Positions 31,550 through 41,867 of a stretch of DNA of 64,000 nucleotides are shown piece by piece. Position numbers and translations under genes: made by a program. The stretch's first letter is position 1; each line of letters starts with the position of its first letter. A model generated the notes under the pieces. The model worked only from the letters and a program-made list of their open reading frames with translations. It had not been told where the DNA came from and made no database searches. Source of the DNA: an uncultured Erwinia sp. (GTDB lineage Bacteria; Pseudomonadota; Gammaproteobacteria; Enterobacterales; Enterobacteriaceae). The stretch is from assembly GCA_945290265.1 (NCBI GenBank), contig CALYQW010000012.1, forward strand, positions 1 to 64,000, read 5' to 3'.

Positions 31550-32929
31550 TTATTCACTGTGAGTGATATACAAAGGCAGCCAGATAGTCAGACGTAATCC
31601 ACACAGCGGGCTGTCATCGGCTTTGACCCAGCCGCGATGCTGCTGGATAACATTTTCCACAATCGCCAGTCCCAGCCCGGTTCCACCGGAAGCACGATCG
31701 CGGGCTTCATCCGTGCGGTAGAACGGACGGAAAATCTGCTCCCGATCTTCCGCACTAACGCCCGGACCATCATCATCGACATGTACCGTGATCCCGCTTT
31801 TGTCCACGGAAAAGCTGACCATAATGTGGTTGTGGGAATAACGCAGCGCATTGCGCACGATATTTTCCAGCGCACTGTCCAGCGCGTTCGGATTACCGTA
31901 CAGCGGCCAGGGGCCTGGCGGATAAGGAATTTCAAGCGTTTTCCCCATCTGTTCAGCTTCAAATTTTGCATCTTCCAGTACGCCGGACCAAACCTGATTC
32001 GCCTTCATGGCTTCACTCACCAGCGCATTTTTATGCTGATTACGCGACAGTACCAGTAAATCGTTAATCATGCCGTCAAGCCGCTGTGCTTCCACTTCAA
32101 TACGTTCCAACTCTTTGGTTTCACCGTTGCGCCTGCGCATCAGCGCAGTTGCCAGCTGCAACCGTGTTAGCGGAGTACGTAATTCATGAGAAATATCAGA
32201 TAACAGCCGCTGCTGAGAATTCATCATGCGTTCCAGCGCGCTGACCATCTGATTAAAACTGGCACCGGCCGCCAGAAATTCCTGCGGACCGGATTCCAGT
32301 TCAGGCCGCTGACGTAAATTACCGGCCGCCACATCATCGGCAGCATAACGCAGTTTACGGGCAGGTTTTGCCAGACTCCAGGCCAGCCACAGCAGCAACG
32401 GTGCGCTAATCAACATCGTCACCATCAGCAGCAATAGCGGACGGTCAAACAGCAGATTAATAAAATCAAGTTGTGAGTTGCTGGCCGGACGGATCAGGTA
32501 CAGTTGATAATTATCTTTTGCATCACGCACCGTAAAAGGCCCGACCATCTCCACGCGCCCGTACTTTTTCTTTTGCGGCTGTGCCGGATTATCTGACTGA
32601 CCGATAAAGTTACGGATCACCTGCATTTCATTATGCTGAGCGCCGATCACGCGCCCCTCGCTGGTGACCAGCAGCAGGCGCTGCCCCGGCGGAGCCCACT
32701 TATTAATCGCGCGAAACAATCTGCGCCACCACATCAAATCATTCGGCGGATCCTGCTCCAGCTCGGCTTCAATATGCTGCTCAATCATCACTCCCTGCCG
32801 TTGTTCACTTTGCAGCAACGACGTCATCTGACGGGAATCGAGTTTCGGCAGCATCAGTACCAGCATTAAAACCAACGCCAGCGTCAGCCAGAATATGGCA
32901 AAGATGCGGGTGGTCAGGCTGGAAATCAT
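31550..32929 (-). CDS. cpxA: Envelope stress sensor kinase CpxA
   Basis: This inner membrane histidine kinase/phosphatase has 459 residues. It has two membrane segments (about 7-29 and 162-184) flanking a periplasmic sensor, a HAMP region, the phosphoacceptor His in [17 protein letters not shown], and the ATPase boxes [16 protein letters not shown] and GGTGLGLAI. The start overlaps the cpxR stop by 4 bp. It responds to misfolded envelope proteins and represses or activates through CpxR. Confidence 0.97.
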   Translation of the reverse strand: MISSLTTRIFAIFWLTLALVLMLVLMLPKLDSRQMTSLLQSEQRQGVMIEQHIEAELEQDPPNDLMWWRRLFRAINKWAPPGQRLLLVTSEGRVIGAQHNEMQVIRNFIGQSDNPAQPQKKKYGRVEMVGPFTVRDAKDNYQLYLIRPASNSQLDFINLLFDRPLLLLMVTMLISAPLLLWLAWSLAKPARKLRYAADDVAAGNLRQRPELESGPQEFLAAGASFNQMVSALERMMNSQQRLLSDISHELRTPLTRLQLATALMRRRNGETKELERIEVEAQRLDGMINDLLVLSRNQHKNALVSEAMKANQVWSGVLEDAKFEAEQMGKTLEIPYPPGPWPLYGNPNALDSALENIVRNALRYSHNHIMVSFSVDKSGITVHVDDDGPGVSAEDREQIFRPFYRTDEARDRASGGTGLGLAIVENVIQQHRGWVKADDSPLCGLRLTIWLPLYITHSE

Positions 32930-33627
32930 GATACGGAAACCATCAGGTAACCACGGCCACGCAGGGTTTTAAACCACGGATGTCCGTCTTTACGTTCTGG
33001 TAATTTCCTTCTCAGGTTAGAGATATGCATATCAATCGCCCGGTCAAAAGGTGTCAGGCGTTTACCCAGCACTTCCTGACTCAGATGTTCGCGCGACACC
33101 ACCTGCCCCAGATGCTGTGCCAGCAAATAAAGCAGAGTAAATTCAGTGCCGGTCAGATCCAGCGTTGTGCCATCAAAACTGGCTTCCTGGCGACCTGGAT
33201 TCAGACGCAACATATCGACCTGTAACGTCGGAGCACTGTTATCATTATGGTGATGTTGTTGTTCACTCCAGTTTGAGCGCCGCAAAATAGCCCGGATGCG
33301 CGCCACCAGTTCCCGATCGTTAAACGGTTTCGGCAGATAATCATCTGCGCCCAGCTCCAGCCCCAAAACCCGATCCAGTTCGCTACCGCGGGCGGTCAGC
33401 ATAATCACCGGGGTTTGATGCTGTTGACGCACTTCTTTCAGCGTATCAATACCATTTTTCTTCGGCATCATCACATCTAGCAGCAGCAGGTCGATGGTGT
33501 TATCTAACAGCGCTAATGCCTGTTCCCCATCACCAGCCACCAGCACATTAAAACCTTCCATTTCCAGCAATTCTTTCAACAGCGAAGTTAATTCGCGGTC
33601 ATCATCAACCAACAGGATTTTATTCAT
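32926..33627 (-). CDS. cpxR: Response regulator CpxR
   Basis: This 233-residue OmpR/PhoB-type regulator has the receiver domain residues DDD (8-10), LLLDVMMP (Asp about 51) and KPF. A winged helix with VVSREHLSQEVLGKR and RGRGYLM follows. It binds GTAAA-N5-GTAAA boxes; a perfect one lies upstream, between cpxR and cpxP. Confidence 0.98.
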   Translation of the reverse strand: MNKILLVDDDRELTSLLKELLEMEGFNVLVAGDGEQALALLDNTIDLLLLDVMMPKKNGIDTLKEVRQQHQTPVIMLTARGSELDRVLGLELGADDYLPKPFNDRELVARIRAILRRSNWSEQQHHHNDNSAPTLQVDMLRLNPGRQEASFDGTTLDLTGTEFTLLYLLAQHLGQVVSREHLSQEVLGKRLTPFDRAIDMHISNLRRKLPERKDGHPWFKTLRGRGYLMVSVS

Positions 33628-33682
33628 TATGTTCAGCCCTCCGCAGGCAAAATACCGTGAACGAATATAATCAATCCATGAC

Positions 33683-33697
33683 TTTACGTTGTTTTAC
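33683..33697 (-). promoter_or_regulatory. CpxR box between cpxR and cpxP
   Basis: TTTAC-GTTGT-TTTAC is the reverse complement of the consensus GTAAA-N5-GTAAA and is perfect. It lies 55 bp before cpxR and about 80 bp before cpxP, so it can serve autoregulation and cpxP activation. Confidence 0.88.
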
Positions 33698-33779
33698 AAC
33701 CCCTGACGCAGGTTTTCAGCCTGCCCCTTAGACTGGCTTTCGTGCAATCGAGAGAAAGAAACGAATCCGGGAGTGCGTG

Positions 33780-34247
33780 ATGCGTAAAGCGACCACCCTC
33801 GTTGTTCCAGCGCTTATGCTAACGTTCGGCGTCGCATCGGCAGCTGACCTGACAATGAGCGATGAGATGTATCATCATGGCAATGCAATGCTGAGGCAAA
33901 GTTCGTTTCAGCAGGACAATATGTTTGATGGTATCAGCCTGACTGAGTTGCAGCGTCAACAGTTACGGGATCTGACGCAACAGGTTCGGAACGATCGCTC
34001 TCACATAAGTATTAACGATTTAGCACAGCTTCACGAACTGATTATTGCAGATAAATTTGATCAGAACGCTTTTCAGGATCAGGCTGAAAAAATCGCTCAG
34101 GCAGAGGTGTTACGCCAGGTCGAGATCGCCAGAGTACGGAATCAAATGTACCACCTGCTTACACCGCAGCAGCAGGCGGTATTAAACCAGAAATATCAGC
34201 AACGCATGCACGAGTTGCGCAGCGCCACCACAGGCGGCAGGCGTTAA
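33780..34247 (+). CDS. cpxP: Periplasmic adaptor CpxP
   Basis: This small periplasmic inhibitor of CpxA also delivers misfolded proteins to DegP. The ATG with GGGAG upstream is chosen over the adjacent GTG, giving 155 residues. A signal peptide (about 1-21, FGVASA) is followed by LTXXQ-type motifs, LTELQRQQ and LTPQQQ. The C-terminus is somewhat shorter than in E. coli. Confidence 0.94.
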   Translation: MRKATTLVVPALMLTFGVASAADLTMSDEMYHHGNAMLRQSSFQQDNMFDGISLTELQRQQLRDLTQQVRNDRSHISINDLAQLHELIIADKFDQNAFQDQAEKIAQAEVLRQVEIARVRNQMYHLLTPQQQAVLNQKYQQRMHELRSATTGGRR

Positions 34248-34331
34248 AAAAATAACCAGAAATACACGTAGTCCACCAGTACAAGAACATGTTTATCCCT
34301 TTTCCTTGCCTATAGACATACCCCTGTCTTC

Positions 34332-34356
34332 CCCCTCGTTTTCGAGGGGTTTTTTT
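34332..34356 (+). terminator. Terminator downstream of cpxP
   Basis: The perfect stem CCCCTCG/CGAGGGG with a TTTT loop is followed by seven T. Confidence 0.93.
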
Positions 34357-34458
34357 ATCTAAAATTCGCGGATAACCCCTTGGCGGAAAATTAAATGTTG
34401 CTGCCGTACAGCAAGAACCCGTTGCTCCTTAAACCTTCATTTAGAGAAATAAGCAGAC

Positions 34459-34493
34459 AAAAACGGAGGCGATCTCGTGAAAGATCACCTCCG
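34459..34493 (-). terminator. Terminator of the intimin-like gene
   Basis: CGGAGG and GATC pair with GATC and CCTCCG around one mismatch. On the - strand the hairpin is followed by five T. It begins 34 bp after the adhesin stop codon. Confidence 0.88.
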
Positions 34494-34526
34494 GTTATAC
34501 GATAGCGTGATTGTACGTCAAATTTT

Positions 34527-37500
34527 TTAATTAAAATAATCTGTATAACCCCTATACATACCAACGCCGTTCCCTGCCCAGCCATGATTATTTGCTGCCT
34601 CATAGGAGTATGATTTGCCATCATAGGCCACATTAACCTTCAAACGATAACTGCCATAATGGTTTTTCCAGCAATTTTTATGAACCTCTACCTTGCCAAA
34701 ATAAAGTTTTTGGTCGGCTATAACCTGAACGTTTTTTCCAGCCCCCTCTTTCTCAAACGATAAGTTTTCGTTATTACTGACCACTATCTTTAATGTAAAA
34801 TCCATCGGTGACAGTAATATTTTCCCGTCAAAACCAATACTCCCGTATTCGAAAATCACATTATTCCAGTGTAATCTTCCAAACCAGGTTTCCCGACAGG
34901 ACGAGTCGATTCCCTCACTGCTTCGAGTTTCCACTGAGGATTTCAGCACTAAATTTGTCCATATTTTATCAGGTGGAAGGTTAGAGACTGTAAAATTACT
35001 GGACTGCGTACGGCCAATATCACCATCACCACTATGCCCTTTGGCAACAATCTCTACCCGGACAGTTTTAGCCCAAAACGAAGCCTGAGGAGTAAACACG
35101 GTACTGCTACCTGACAATTTATCTGATACCGCTTCTGCCAACACGCGATCATTGGCATCTTTGAGATAGATATTAACGCTCTTAATATAGTTATATGAAC
35201 CCGTACCATCAATTTTCCAGCGTACAGTCAGTTCATCATCAGTAAAGACCGGACTCCAGATATCCCCACTGCCAATCTTCCCAGCACTTTTATGGCTTAT
35301 GCTTTCCAGTTTAATCACTGGCTGACTGTAGATCAGGACATCGTAATAGCCGGAACTGGCATGGTAAAAATCATTAGCAACCACCCTCAGCGTCAGACGC
35401 GTGCGCCCCTGACCCACCCTGCCCTGAACCTCCCCTGAATCTGACAGATTGACGACATTATTATCGCTGGATGACCATTTCATCTGCACATCTGACGGCA
35501 GACGATTCGGCATCTGCAAGCTGAACTTATCGCTGGTACCCTCCTGCTGCTTAAACTGAAAAGTAACGGCTGCATTAGCTTTATTCAGGGTATAAGCGAC
35601 CTTAACTGTAGCAGCTTTGAAACGCTCGTTTTCAGGTGTATAGACAACAATATCTGTATTACCTGGTTTGAGTGCTTGCAATGTTCCATCACTGCGGGTC
35701 TCGACCACATATTTATCCTGGCTGTCGAAACGGGGGATAAGGTCATTATCAGCATCCTTATTCTCAAAGGTCGTGACAAGTTTATAAGTTTTTCCATCCC
35801 TCCATGTGGCAACAATCGGGTGACCGCTTGTCACACTCAGTAGTGGGTCTGCTTTTTCAACTGTCAGCTGATAGCTGGCCTTATGAGGATTGAACTGACC
35901 GATACCTTGAGTGCTGACGGTAATGATTGCTTCTCCCGCTTTATGCAGCGTAATTTTACCGGTATCCGCATCCACTGAGGCAACCGCAGGTTTAGAACTT
36001 ACCCACATCAGCGGTAAATCAGCAGTCGCACCCTGTACCGACTGTGAGGCGGTAAAGTTACGCGTATACGTCACCTTTTGCTGCGGCTTAGAGAAAGAGA
36101 GCTGTGATGACACAGCATTTACGCGGAGCTCAACACTGGAGCTTATCGGCTTACCGTCTGCCATTGCCGTCAACGTAAACTGTCCTTGCGTCGTCGAGGT
36201 GGCCCGCGCCTGGTAACTTCCATCCTGATTGTCCTTCACGGCTGAGAGAACTACCCCGATGCCAGAGCGACTTATCGTCACCCGCTTACCGATAACCGGA
36301 TTCGCAAAGCGATCGCGCAGCGTAACCGTTAAACCAGCAGGATCAAGGCCGTCCGCGTTGATCACGCTTTTATCTGCCTCAAACATTGAACTTTCACTGT
36401 CAGGATCACCCGCAAGGAAGGTAATCGGTAAAGCTGTATCAGATACAGAATATAGGGTGCCCTTCACGCGAACACTAAGCGCTCGGGTGCTGAACAGTCG
36501 GGTTTCTGCAATTCCCTGCGCGTTGGTTACGCTCTGTGTGGCGCTGAATCTGACACCTTCACCTTCTCTGTCTGACGTCCATTTAACCGTTACACCGGAA
36601 AGCGGGTTACCCCATTCGTTGTTAACCAAAGCGCTAAAGAGTACCCCGGTTTCATCATCCACAATATATGGACCCGCACCCGGCGTCACGCTGGCCACAA
36701 TGGCATTGACGTTTTCCAGCGAAAAATGCGTATTTCTGAATACCGTCTGATGATTCACCGTTACCGTTACATGGGTGACACCTGCCGTGGTGCTGGTGAG
36801 CGTCGTTGTCGCCATCCCCCAATCATCAGTAACCCCCCATTCATCGGCTAATGTACCCTGCGAGGTATGAAATTTAACTTTAACGGCCGCCAGCGGATTT
36901 CCCTGTCTGTCTGTAACCAATGCACTAATGGTTTTTGCGGTTTGACCGTCTGCGACAGATATTTCGGGTCGCACCGTCAGATTTTCATCACTGATCTGTG
37001 CCGTGGTTTCATCTGCGGTGATAAGCACCCGCGCACTTCCCAGCCGCATCTTGCGTACTATCGGCGTAATAATTAAGGACTCAGGCTGCGTTCCGGCTGT
37101 CAACCGGATCGAATACTCACCGGGCGCATTGCGGCTGAACGCCGTTAACTGACTGCGTTTTCTGGTTTTGTTCTCCAGTTGTGCGCTGACTTCATTTTCC
37201 TGAATATCAACGGGCCTGCCTTGCCGATCGTTCAGGCTTAATTTCAGCGTCACCTGAGATCTACCGTCTGCCGGCAGGGTTACAGCCTCAGGCGTAAATG
37301 AACTTTTCCCGATACTGACAACCGCCTCGTTGACGGTCACCTGAGTGGTTGCCGGGGAAGATATATTGCCTTTTTTATCAACCGCTATACCAGTCACGGT
37401 ATAGTGATTCACTGCCCGCGAACCACTGTTAAAAGCGGGAAGTACCAGTTGCCAGTGACCGGCATTTTGCTGCGCAATTTTACCCCCAGCGGCGATAAAC

Positions 37501-38903
37501 TCAGACGCTTCCCAGTTAATCTGCCGCAATCCATACTGGCTGCTAACCGCCACCAGGAGAGATTTAGACTCCCCCGGATAGCCATTTACCTGCCCGACAG
37601 TACGCAAACTAAGGGACTCTTTCTTACGATAATCCAGCAAAATATTGTTATTGCGCTCCACTAAGGCATAGCGGTTTCCCGCCAGGGTACGCATTGCGGA
37701 AACCGCCGCTGGACTGATCTGACGCTGCCAGGGTACGCCAATCTGATAGTGCATTTGCATGCCTAATAAACTGTCATTTTTACCCAATTTACCGCGGCGC
37801 TGCTCAGCACTCAGCGTCAGTAAAGGAAAAGGCGTAAAGGTGACACCACCACTGATCGCGTAAGGATTACGCTGACGATTTTCTCTGTCGAACAGCGCCA
37901 CTTCATCACCGTAATACTTCTGGTACATCATTTTTATCCCCAGATGCGGTAATGCAGGTAACCAGCTCTCAACACGCATATCCCAGCCATTTGCCGGACG
38001 GGCCTGGTGATTGCTAAGTACTACGCCCTCTTTCCAGTCAGTCAGACGCATATAGCTGTTGAGTGACAAGTGCAAAAAATTCCGCCAGTATTCCATCCCG
38101 ATGCCGACACGGGCGTGTTCGCGCGACAGGTCATAGTCAAGAAAGGCATTTACACCGGTTATCCAGCGCTTGTCAAACTGTCGCAGGCCAAATCCCAGAT
38201 TAGACTGGGTTCGGTCATCCGTGCGGTGTAAGCTCCCCTGGGTAAAAATCAACCGGTCACTGCGCTCATACAGTGGAGCCAGCATTTCCAGGCCCGAGCC
38301 CCTGAGAGAATAATGGTTATCCATTTTGAGCTGTAGGCGTGCCGTACCGAACTGACTGAGCCACTGCTGAATATCACCACCGATCCTGCTGGTGACAGCT
38401 CCCTGAGCCAGAGATATCCCGGCCTGTTTAACGGAAGATGATGACAAAACCGTACCCGTGCGGGAGGCAAGATTTGCCATTTTTTGCTGTTGTTCCTGTT
38501 CCGTACCGGAGGGCGATGTTTTTTCATCATCCCACCTCAGCACCGGTAATGGCGATAACGGAACGTCCAGTTCATCTCCGGGTTTCAGTTGCCCAAATTC
38601 ACCAGTAAAGTTACGCCGTTGATTCAGCTGACGCAGATCAGCCAGACTGATGCTAAATTTTCTGGCGACTGACTGAACCGTTTCGCCCTCAGCCAGCCGA
38701 TAAACGCGGATGTCGGTAGACCGGCTTGCAGGTGCTGAGAGCCATTTTTTTTCATTCTGTGCATGTACAATGCCTGATGGGAATAGAAGTGTCAGAGAAG
38801 AGAAAAATTGAACAGTAATAATAACCCAGCCAAATAATCTGGTCATAAGCGGAATGGTGCATATACCCTTCCTCACGTTTTCCTTGAGAAAAAAAATTTC
38901 CAT
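34527..38903 (-). CDS. Intimin/invasin-like inverse autotransporter (type Ve)
   Basis: This is a 1458-residue outer membrane adhesin. The architecture read from sequence is: signal segment (about 20-48), LysM-like domain (65-115, YRLAEGETVQSVARKFSIS), intimin-type beta barrel (about 165-410, with WLSQFGTARLQL, NLGFGLRQF and FLDYDLSREHARVGIG), then a passenger. The passenger has about four Big_1-like Ig domains (535-930), Big_2-like domains (from about 935, MWVSSKPAVASVDADTGKI) and a Cys-containing C-terminus. The likely function is adhesion to host cells or to other bacteria. AT-rich flanks and the accessory setting suggest transfer. The start is uncertain: ATG at codon 1 or codon 20. Confidence 0.9.
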   Translation of the reverse strand: MEIFFLKENVRKGICTIPLMTRLFGWVIITVQFFSSLTLLFPSGIVHAQNEKKWLSAPASRSTDIRVYRLAEGETVQSVARKFSISLADLRQLNQRRNFTGEFGQLKPGDELDVPLSPLPVLRWDDEKTSPSGTEQEQQQKMANLASRTGTVLSSSSVKQAGISLAQGAVTSRIGGDIQQWLSQFGTARLQLKMDNHYSLRGSGLEMLAPLYERSDRLIFTQGSLHRTDDRTQSNLGFGLRQFDKRWITGVNAFLDYDLSREHARVGIGMEYWRNFLHLSLNSYMRLTDWKEGVVLSNHQARPANGWDMRVESWLPALPHLGIKMMYQKYYGDEVALFDRENRQRNPYAISGGVTFTPFPLLTLSAEQRRGKLGKNDSLLGMQMHYQIGVPWQRQISPAAVSAMRTLAGNRYALVERNNNILLDYRKKESLSLRTVGQVNGYPGESKSLLVAVSSQYGLRQINWEASEFIAAGGKIAQQNAGHWQLVLPAFNSGSRAVNHYTVTGIAVDKKGNISSPATTQVTVNEAVVSIGKSSFTPEAVTLPADGRSQVTLKLSLNDRQGRPVDIQENEVSAQLENKTRKRSQLTAFSRNAPGEYSIRLTAGTQPESLIITPIVRKMRLGSARVLITADETTAQISDENLTVRPEISVADGQTAKTISALVTDRQGNPLAAVKVKFHTSQGTLADEWGVTDDWGMATTTLTSTTAGVTHVTVTVNHQTVFRNTHFSLENVNAIVASVTPGAGPYIVDDETGVLFSALVNNEWGNPLSGVTVKWTSDREGEGVRFSATQSVTNAQGIAETRLFSTRALSVRVKGTLYSVSDTALPITFLAGDPDSESSMFEADKSVINADGLDPAGLTVTLRDRFANPVIGKRVTISRSGIGVVLSAVKDNQDGSYQARATSTTQGQFTLTAMADGKPISSSVELRVNAVSSQLSFSKPQQKVTYTRNFTASQSVQGATADLPLMWVSSKPAVASVDADTGKITLHKAGEAIITVSTQGIGQFNPHKASYQLTVEKADPLLSVTSGHPIVATWRDGKTYKLVTTFENKDADNDLIPRFDSQDKYVVETRSDGTLQALKPGNTDIVVYTPENERFKAATVKVAYTLNKANAAVTFQFKQQEGTSDKFSLQMPNRLPSDVQMKWSSSDNNVVNLSDSGEVQGRVGQGRTRLTLRVVANDFYHASSGYYDVLIYSQPVIKLESISHKSAGKIGSGDIWSPVFTDDELTVRWKIDGTGSYNYIKSVNIYLKDANDRVLAEAVSDKLSGSSTVFTPQASFWAKTVRVEIVAKGHSGDGDIGRTQSSNFTVSNLPPDKIWTNLVLKSSVETRSSEGIDSSCRETWFGRLHWNNVIFEYGSIGFDGKILLSPMDFTLKIVVSNNENLSFEKEGAGKNVQVIADQKLYFGKVEVHKNCWKNHYGSYRLKVNVAYDGKSYSYEAANNHGWAGNGVGMYRGYTDYFN

Positions 38904-39657
38904 ATTAAGTCACTCATGTTTTTATTTAATAAAATAGAAAAGCTGACGTACCTCTTTCTTTGTTATCAAAGACAATACACAACAGCATGATGAAGAAATA
39001 AAAATCCTGTCTTATCAGCTTCCATCCTGTACTCCGGTCAGGACGCACGATACTCACGGAGCATAAAATGCTCCATTCTATGCGCTAATCGAGCCCAAAG
39101 AGGATGATAGTAGTAACGTCCGCCACTTCAGACAAATAATATTAACATTTCCCCTTAATATACATTGAGTTAGAGTGTTATTATAGACGAAGCCAGTGAC
39201 GATAATACGAGAGGTAAACAAAGAAAAAAAACAGCCAGTGATAATAAAAATCCTTTTGTAAAAATAGAATAACCACGGCAAAAAACGTAGTTATTAACCG
39301 GCATGATTATATTGCCGAAAAAACAGCAAAATATTAAATAAGCAGAGCATACCATCCTTACAGACACAGATGCTTTCGGTTTATAGTACCTCACCCATAG
39401 TCAGGACTAGAATAGGCTATTAAGCCATAAATATTTAGTAAAAAAATAACTAAATACTCGCTGAATAGGAAAAAATGGAACACACCTTTAAATATAAAAA
39501 ATACGCTTACTGCATATCGCTAAACGCTGAGATGATTTCGGCAACAGCATGCTCCTCTATGACGATACCCATCTTCATTAAACAACGGTGGTTGTTATCT
39601 GACGAAAAGAGTAAACTACACCCTAACTTTATTATGGCTTTATTCAAGGATACCCCC
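38904..39657. other. AT-rich spacer upstream of the adhesin and yjdM
   Basis: No credible gene is seen. Palindromes include GGAGCAT-AAA-ATGCTCC (39058-39074), CTTTG-TTAT-CAAAG near 38970 and TATTTAGT/ACTAAATA (39432-39456, 9-nt spacer). The right part reads open in frame with yjdM but shows no homology to it. High AT content fits an H-NS-type silenced region; that is inference. Confidence 0.55.
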
Positions 39658-39996
39658 ATGCAAACTCTACCTCCCTGCCCTAAATGCCATTCTGAATACA
39701 GCTGGCAGGATGGTGACCTGCTTAACTGTCCCGAATGTGGACATGTCTGGTCCGCACATTCCTCTCAGGACACTGAAGATGTCCTGAAAGTATTCGATGC
39801 CAATGGTAATCTGCTGGTTGATGGTGACAGCGTTACCATGATTAAAGATCTGAAAGTCAAAGGCAGCTCTACGCCATTAAAGATCGGTACCCGGGTGAAA
39901 AATATTCGTCTGGTGGAAGGAGATCACAATATCGACTGCAAAATTGATGGCTTTGGCCCAATGAAACTGAAGTCTGAGTTCGTCAAAAAGAACTAA
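39658..39996 (+). CDS. yjdM: YjdM (PhnA) family zinc-ribbon protein
   Basis: The 112 residues from [14 protein letters not shown] closely match E. coli YjdM (formerly PhnA). There is an N-terminal zinc ribbon with CPKC and CPEC, then [25 protein letters not shown] and the near-invariant C-terminus [12 protein letters not shown] and [19 protein letters not shown] lies 7 bp upstream. A 61-codon in-frame extension to an earlier ATG is rejected for lack of family support. The function is poorly known; despite the old name it is not a phosphonoacetate hydrolase by homology. Confidence 0.94.
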   Translation: MQTLPPCPKCHSEYSWQDGDLLNCPECGHVWSAHSSQDTEDVLKVFDANGNLLVDGDSVTMIKDLKVKGSSTPLKIGTRVKNIRLVEGDHNIDCKIDGFGPMKLKSEFVKKN

Positions 39997-40235
39997 CCAA
40001 TTAACCGTCTAATCATTAAGTTAACCGTATATTTTCACCAGGCGCAGAATCACATTATCTGGATGGTAGTGGTGTTAGATTTCCTTCGTTGCTTCTGAAC
40101 AATTTTCCAGCCTGTCTTGTTCACTACGCATTTCAGCGCCACTCCTCAACTGCTACTATCAGATAAGTATCATGACGGTTGTCTCAGCCGTCTTCGATGC
40201 GCCACGGCGCGCATCAGAGTATGCCAGGGGGCTAA

Positions 40236-41618
40236 GTGAAAAAGACATTGGGCGTTTTTTTTCCGTTGTACACCACCACATTACTGATGTTATTGGGCTC
40301 CGGCCTGTTAACCACCTACATCTCTCTACGCCTTACGGCTATTCATGTTTCTGGCGGATTAATCGGAGCAATTACGGCCGCTAACTATGTTGGTCTGGTA
40401 CTGGGCGGTAAAGTGGGACATTTTCTTATAGCCCGTGTCGGGCATATCCGCACCTATGTCTCCTGTGCAGGGATCATTACCGCTGCGGTGCTGGCTCATG
40501 GCCTGACCGAAATTATTCCGGTATGGGTGGCGCTGCGTCTGATTATTGGCCTTTGCATGATGTGTCAGTATATGGTGCTGGAAAGCTGGCTGAACGATCA
40601 GGCCGCATCTGAGCAGCGCGGCACGGTATTCGGCTTATATATGGTGGCCACCTATCTTGGCTTATCGCTGGGGCAGGTGGTGTTGATCCTGCAAACCGAC
40701 CTCGGCCTGATTACCCTACTGCTAATAGCCCTGTGTTTTGCACTCTGTTTAGTCCCCATCGCACTCACCACTCGCACTCACGCCAGTCAGGTTTCTCCGG
40801 CCCCCATGGAAATGCGTTACTTCATTAACTCTATTCCCAAAGTTCTGGCGACCACCCTGGCAATTGGCATGGTGGTGGGTTCTTTTTACGGGCTGGCACC
40901 GGTATATACTACGCAGCAGCAGTTAACCACCGGCCAGACAGGATTATTTATGGCGCTGGCTATTTTTGCCGGATTGCTAGCCCAGTTCCCACTCAGCTGG
41001 CTGTCAGACCGTTATAATCGTACCCGGCTGATGCGCCTCGGCGCGCTGCTGCTGGCACTCCTCGCCCTGCCACTGATCCTGCTGGAACATATCAGCTTTC
41101 CCCTGCTACTGGGACTTGGCTTTATTATCAGTATGCTGCAGTTTTCGCTGTATCCGCTGGCCGTTGCCCTGGCGAACGATATGATTGAACCCGAGCGACG
41201 GGTTTCCCTTGCAGCCTGTCTGCTGATGTCCTTTGGCGTTGGTGCCAGTATTGGACCACTGATCGTGGGATTATTAATTGAACCGCTGGGCAGCAGCACG
41301 CTGTATGCTTTTTTTGCGCTCTGTGGTCTGCTGATTATGGCGCTGAACAGAGGAGTGAAACAGCATGAAGCGCCGCTGGCCGGGGATGCACCGGTGCCTC
41401 ATATTCCTATGCCTGACAGCCTGGTCAGTTCGCCGCTTTCGTTAGTGCTGAACCCAACGTTTGATGAACAGACGCTACAGGAGGCCATGCCGGCGACCGA
41501 TCCGGATCAACGGGTTGCCACGGCAGATCGTGAAGCAAACACGGTAGTGCAGGGAGCCGATCCCAATGAAGAAACCGGCCTGAAAAAAGCGTGGGAGAAA
41601 TTACAGGAGCCTGAGTGA
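40236..41618 (+). CDS. MFS transporter, YcaD-like
   Basis: This 460-residue protein starts at GTG after AGGGGGC. About twelve membrane helices fill residues 5-370. The MFS loop between helices 2 and 3 reads GGKVGHFLIARVGH, and the central loop is followed by SDRYNRTRLMRLG. It resembles the YcaD branch (VLESWLND, LYPLAVALAND). A hydrophilic, acidic tail of about 90 residues extends beyond the usual YcaD length. The substrate is unknown. It stands alone between yjdM and a convergent regulator gene. Confidence 0.85.
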   Translation: MKKTLGVFFPLYTTTLLMLLGSGLLTTYISLRLTAIHVSGGLIGAITAANYVGLVLGGKVGHFLIARVGHIRTYVSCAGIITAAVLAHGLTEIIPVWVALRLIIGLCMMCQYMVLESWLNDQAASEQRGTVFGLYMVATYLGLSLGQVVLILQTDLGLITLLLIALCFALCLVPIALTTRTHASQVSPAPMEMRYFINSIPKVLATTLAIGMVVGSFYGLAPVYTTQQQLTTGQTGLFMALAIFAGLLAQFPLSWLSDRYNRTRLMRLGALLLALLALPLILLEHISFPLLLGLGFIISMLQFSLYPLAVALANDMIEPERRVSLAACLLMSFGVGASIGPLIVGLLIEPLGSSTLYAFFALCGLLIMALNRGVKQHEAPLAGDAPVPHIPMPDSLVSSPLSLVLNPTFDEQTLQEAMPATDPDQRVATADREANTVVQGADPNEETGLKKAWEKLQEPE

Positions 41619-41867
41619 ACAGATCCAGCGTACAGGCAATATTTATTTGTTGTTGCCACCATGAATCGGATAGCACCCAGGGATCATAACGGATATGAAA
41701 GGCGTTAAGATTCTGAGCGCTGCCCGATTCAGTAATGACGAATAAAATAGCCTGATAAACTGGTTTTGAAGTAATAATGCCCGATAACCAGTGAATCTTT
41801 CCGGCCTGAATATATTTCTCCTGATAACCTGCTGTGCTAACGAAATCGTTATTTTATTATTTTTCCA
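41619..41867. other. Convergent spacer, no gene seen
   Basis: It contains an inverted repeat ACTGGTT/AACCAGT (41759-41765 and 41786-41792) and no T-tract terminator. Confidence 0.4.

Noticed and set aside
34332-34493. Two hairpins read as a CRISPR-like or integrative repeat
   Set aside because: They differ in sequence and each is explained as a terminator for a convergent gene.
39078-39394. Two overlapping hydrophobic - strand frames in the AT-rich spacer
   Set aside because: Phe/Ile/Leu-rich translations are expected from AT-rich DNA; no ribosome site or homology is visible.
39475-39657. N-terminal 61-codon extension of YjdM
   Set aside because: It has no family support, and a good ribosome site (AAGGA) precedes the conserved start at 39658.
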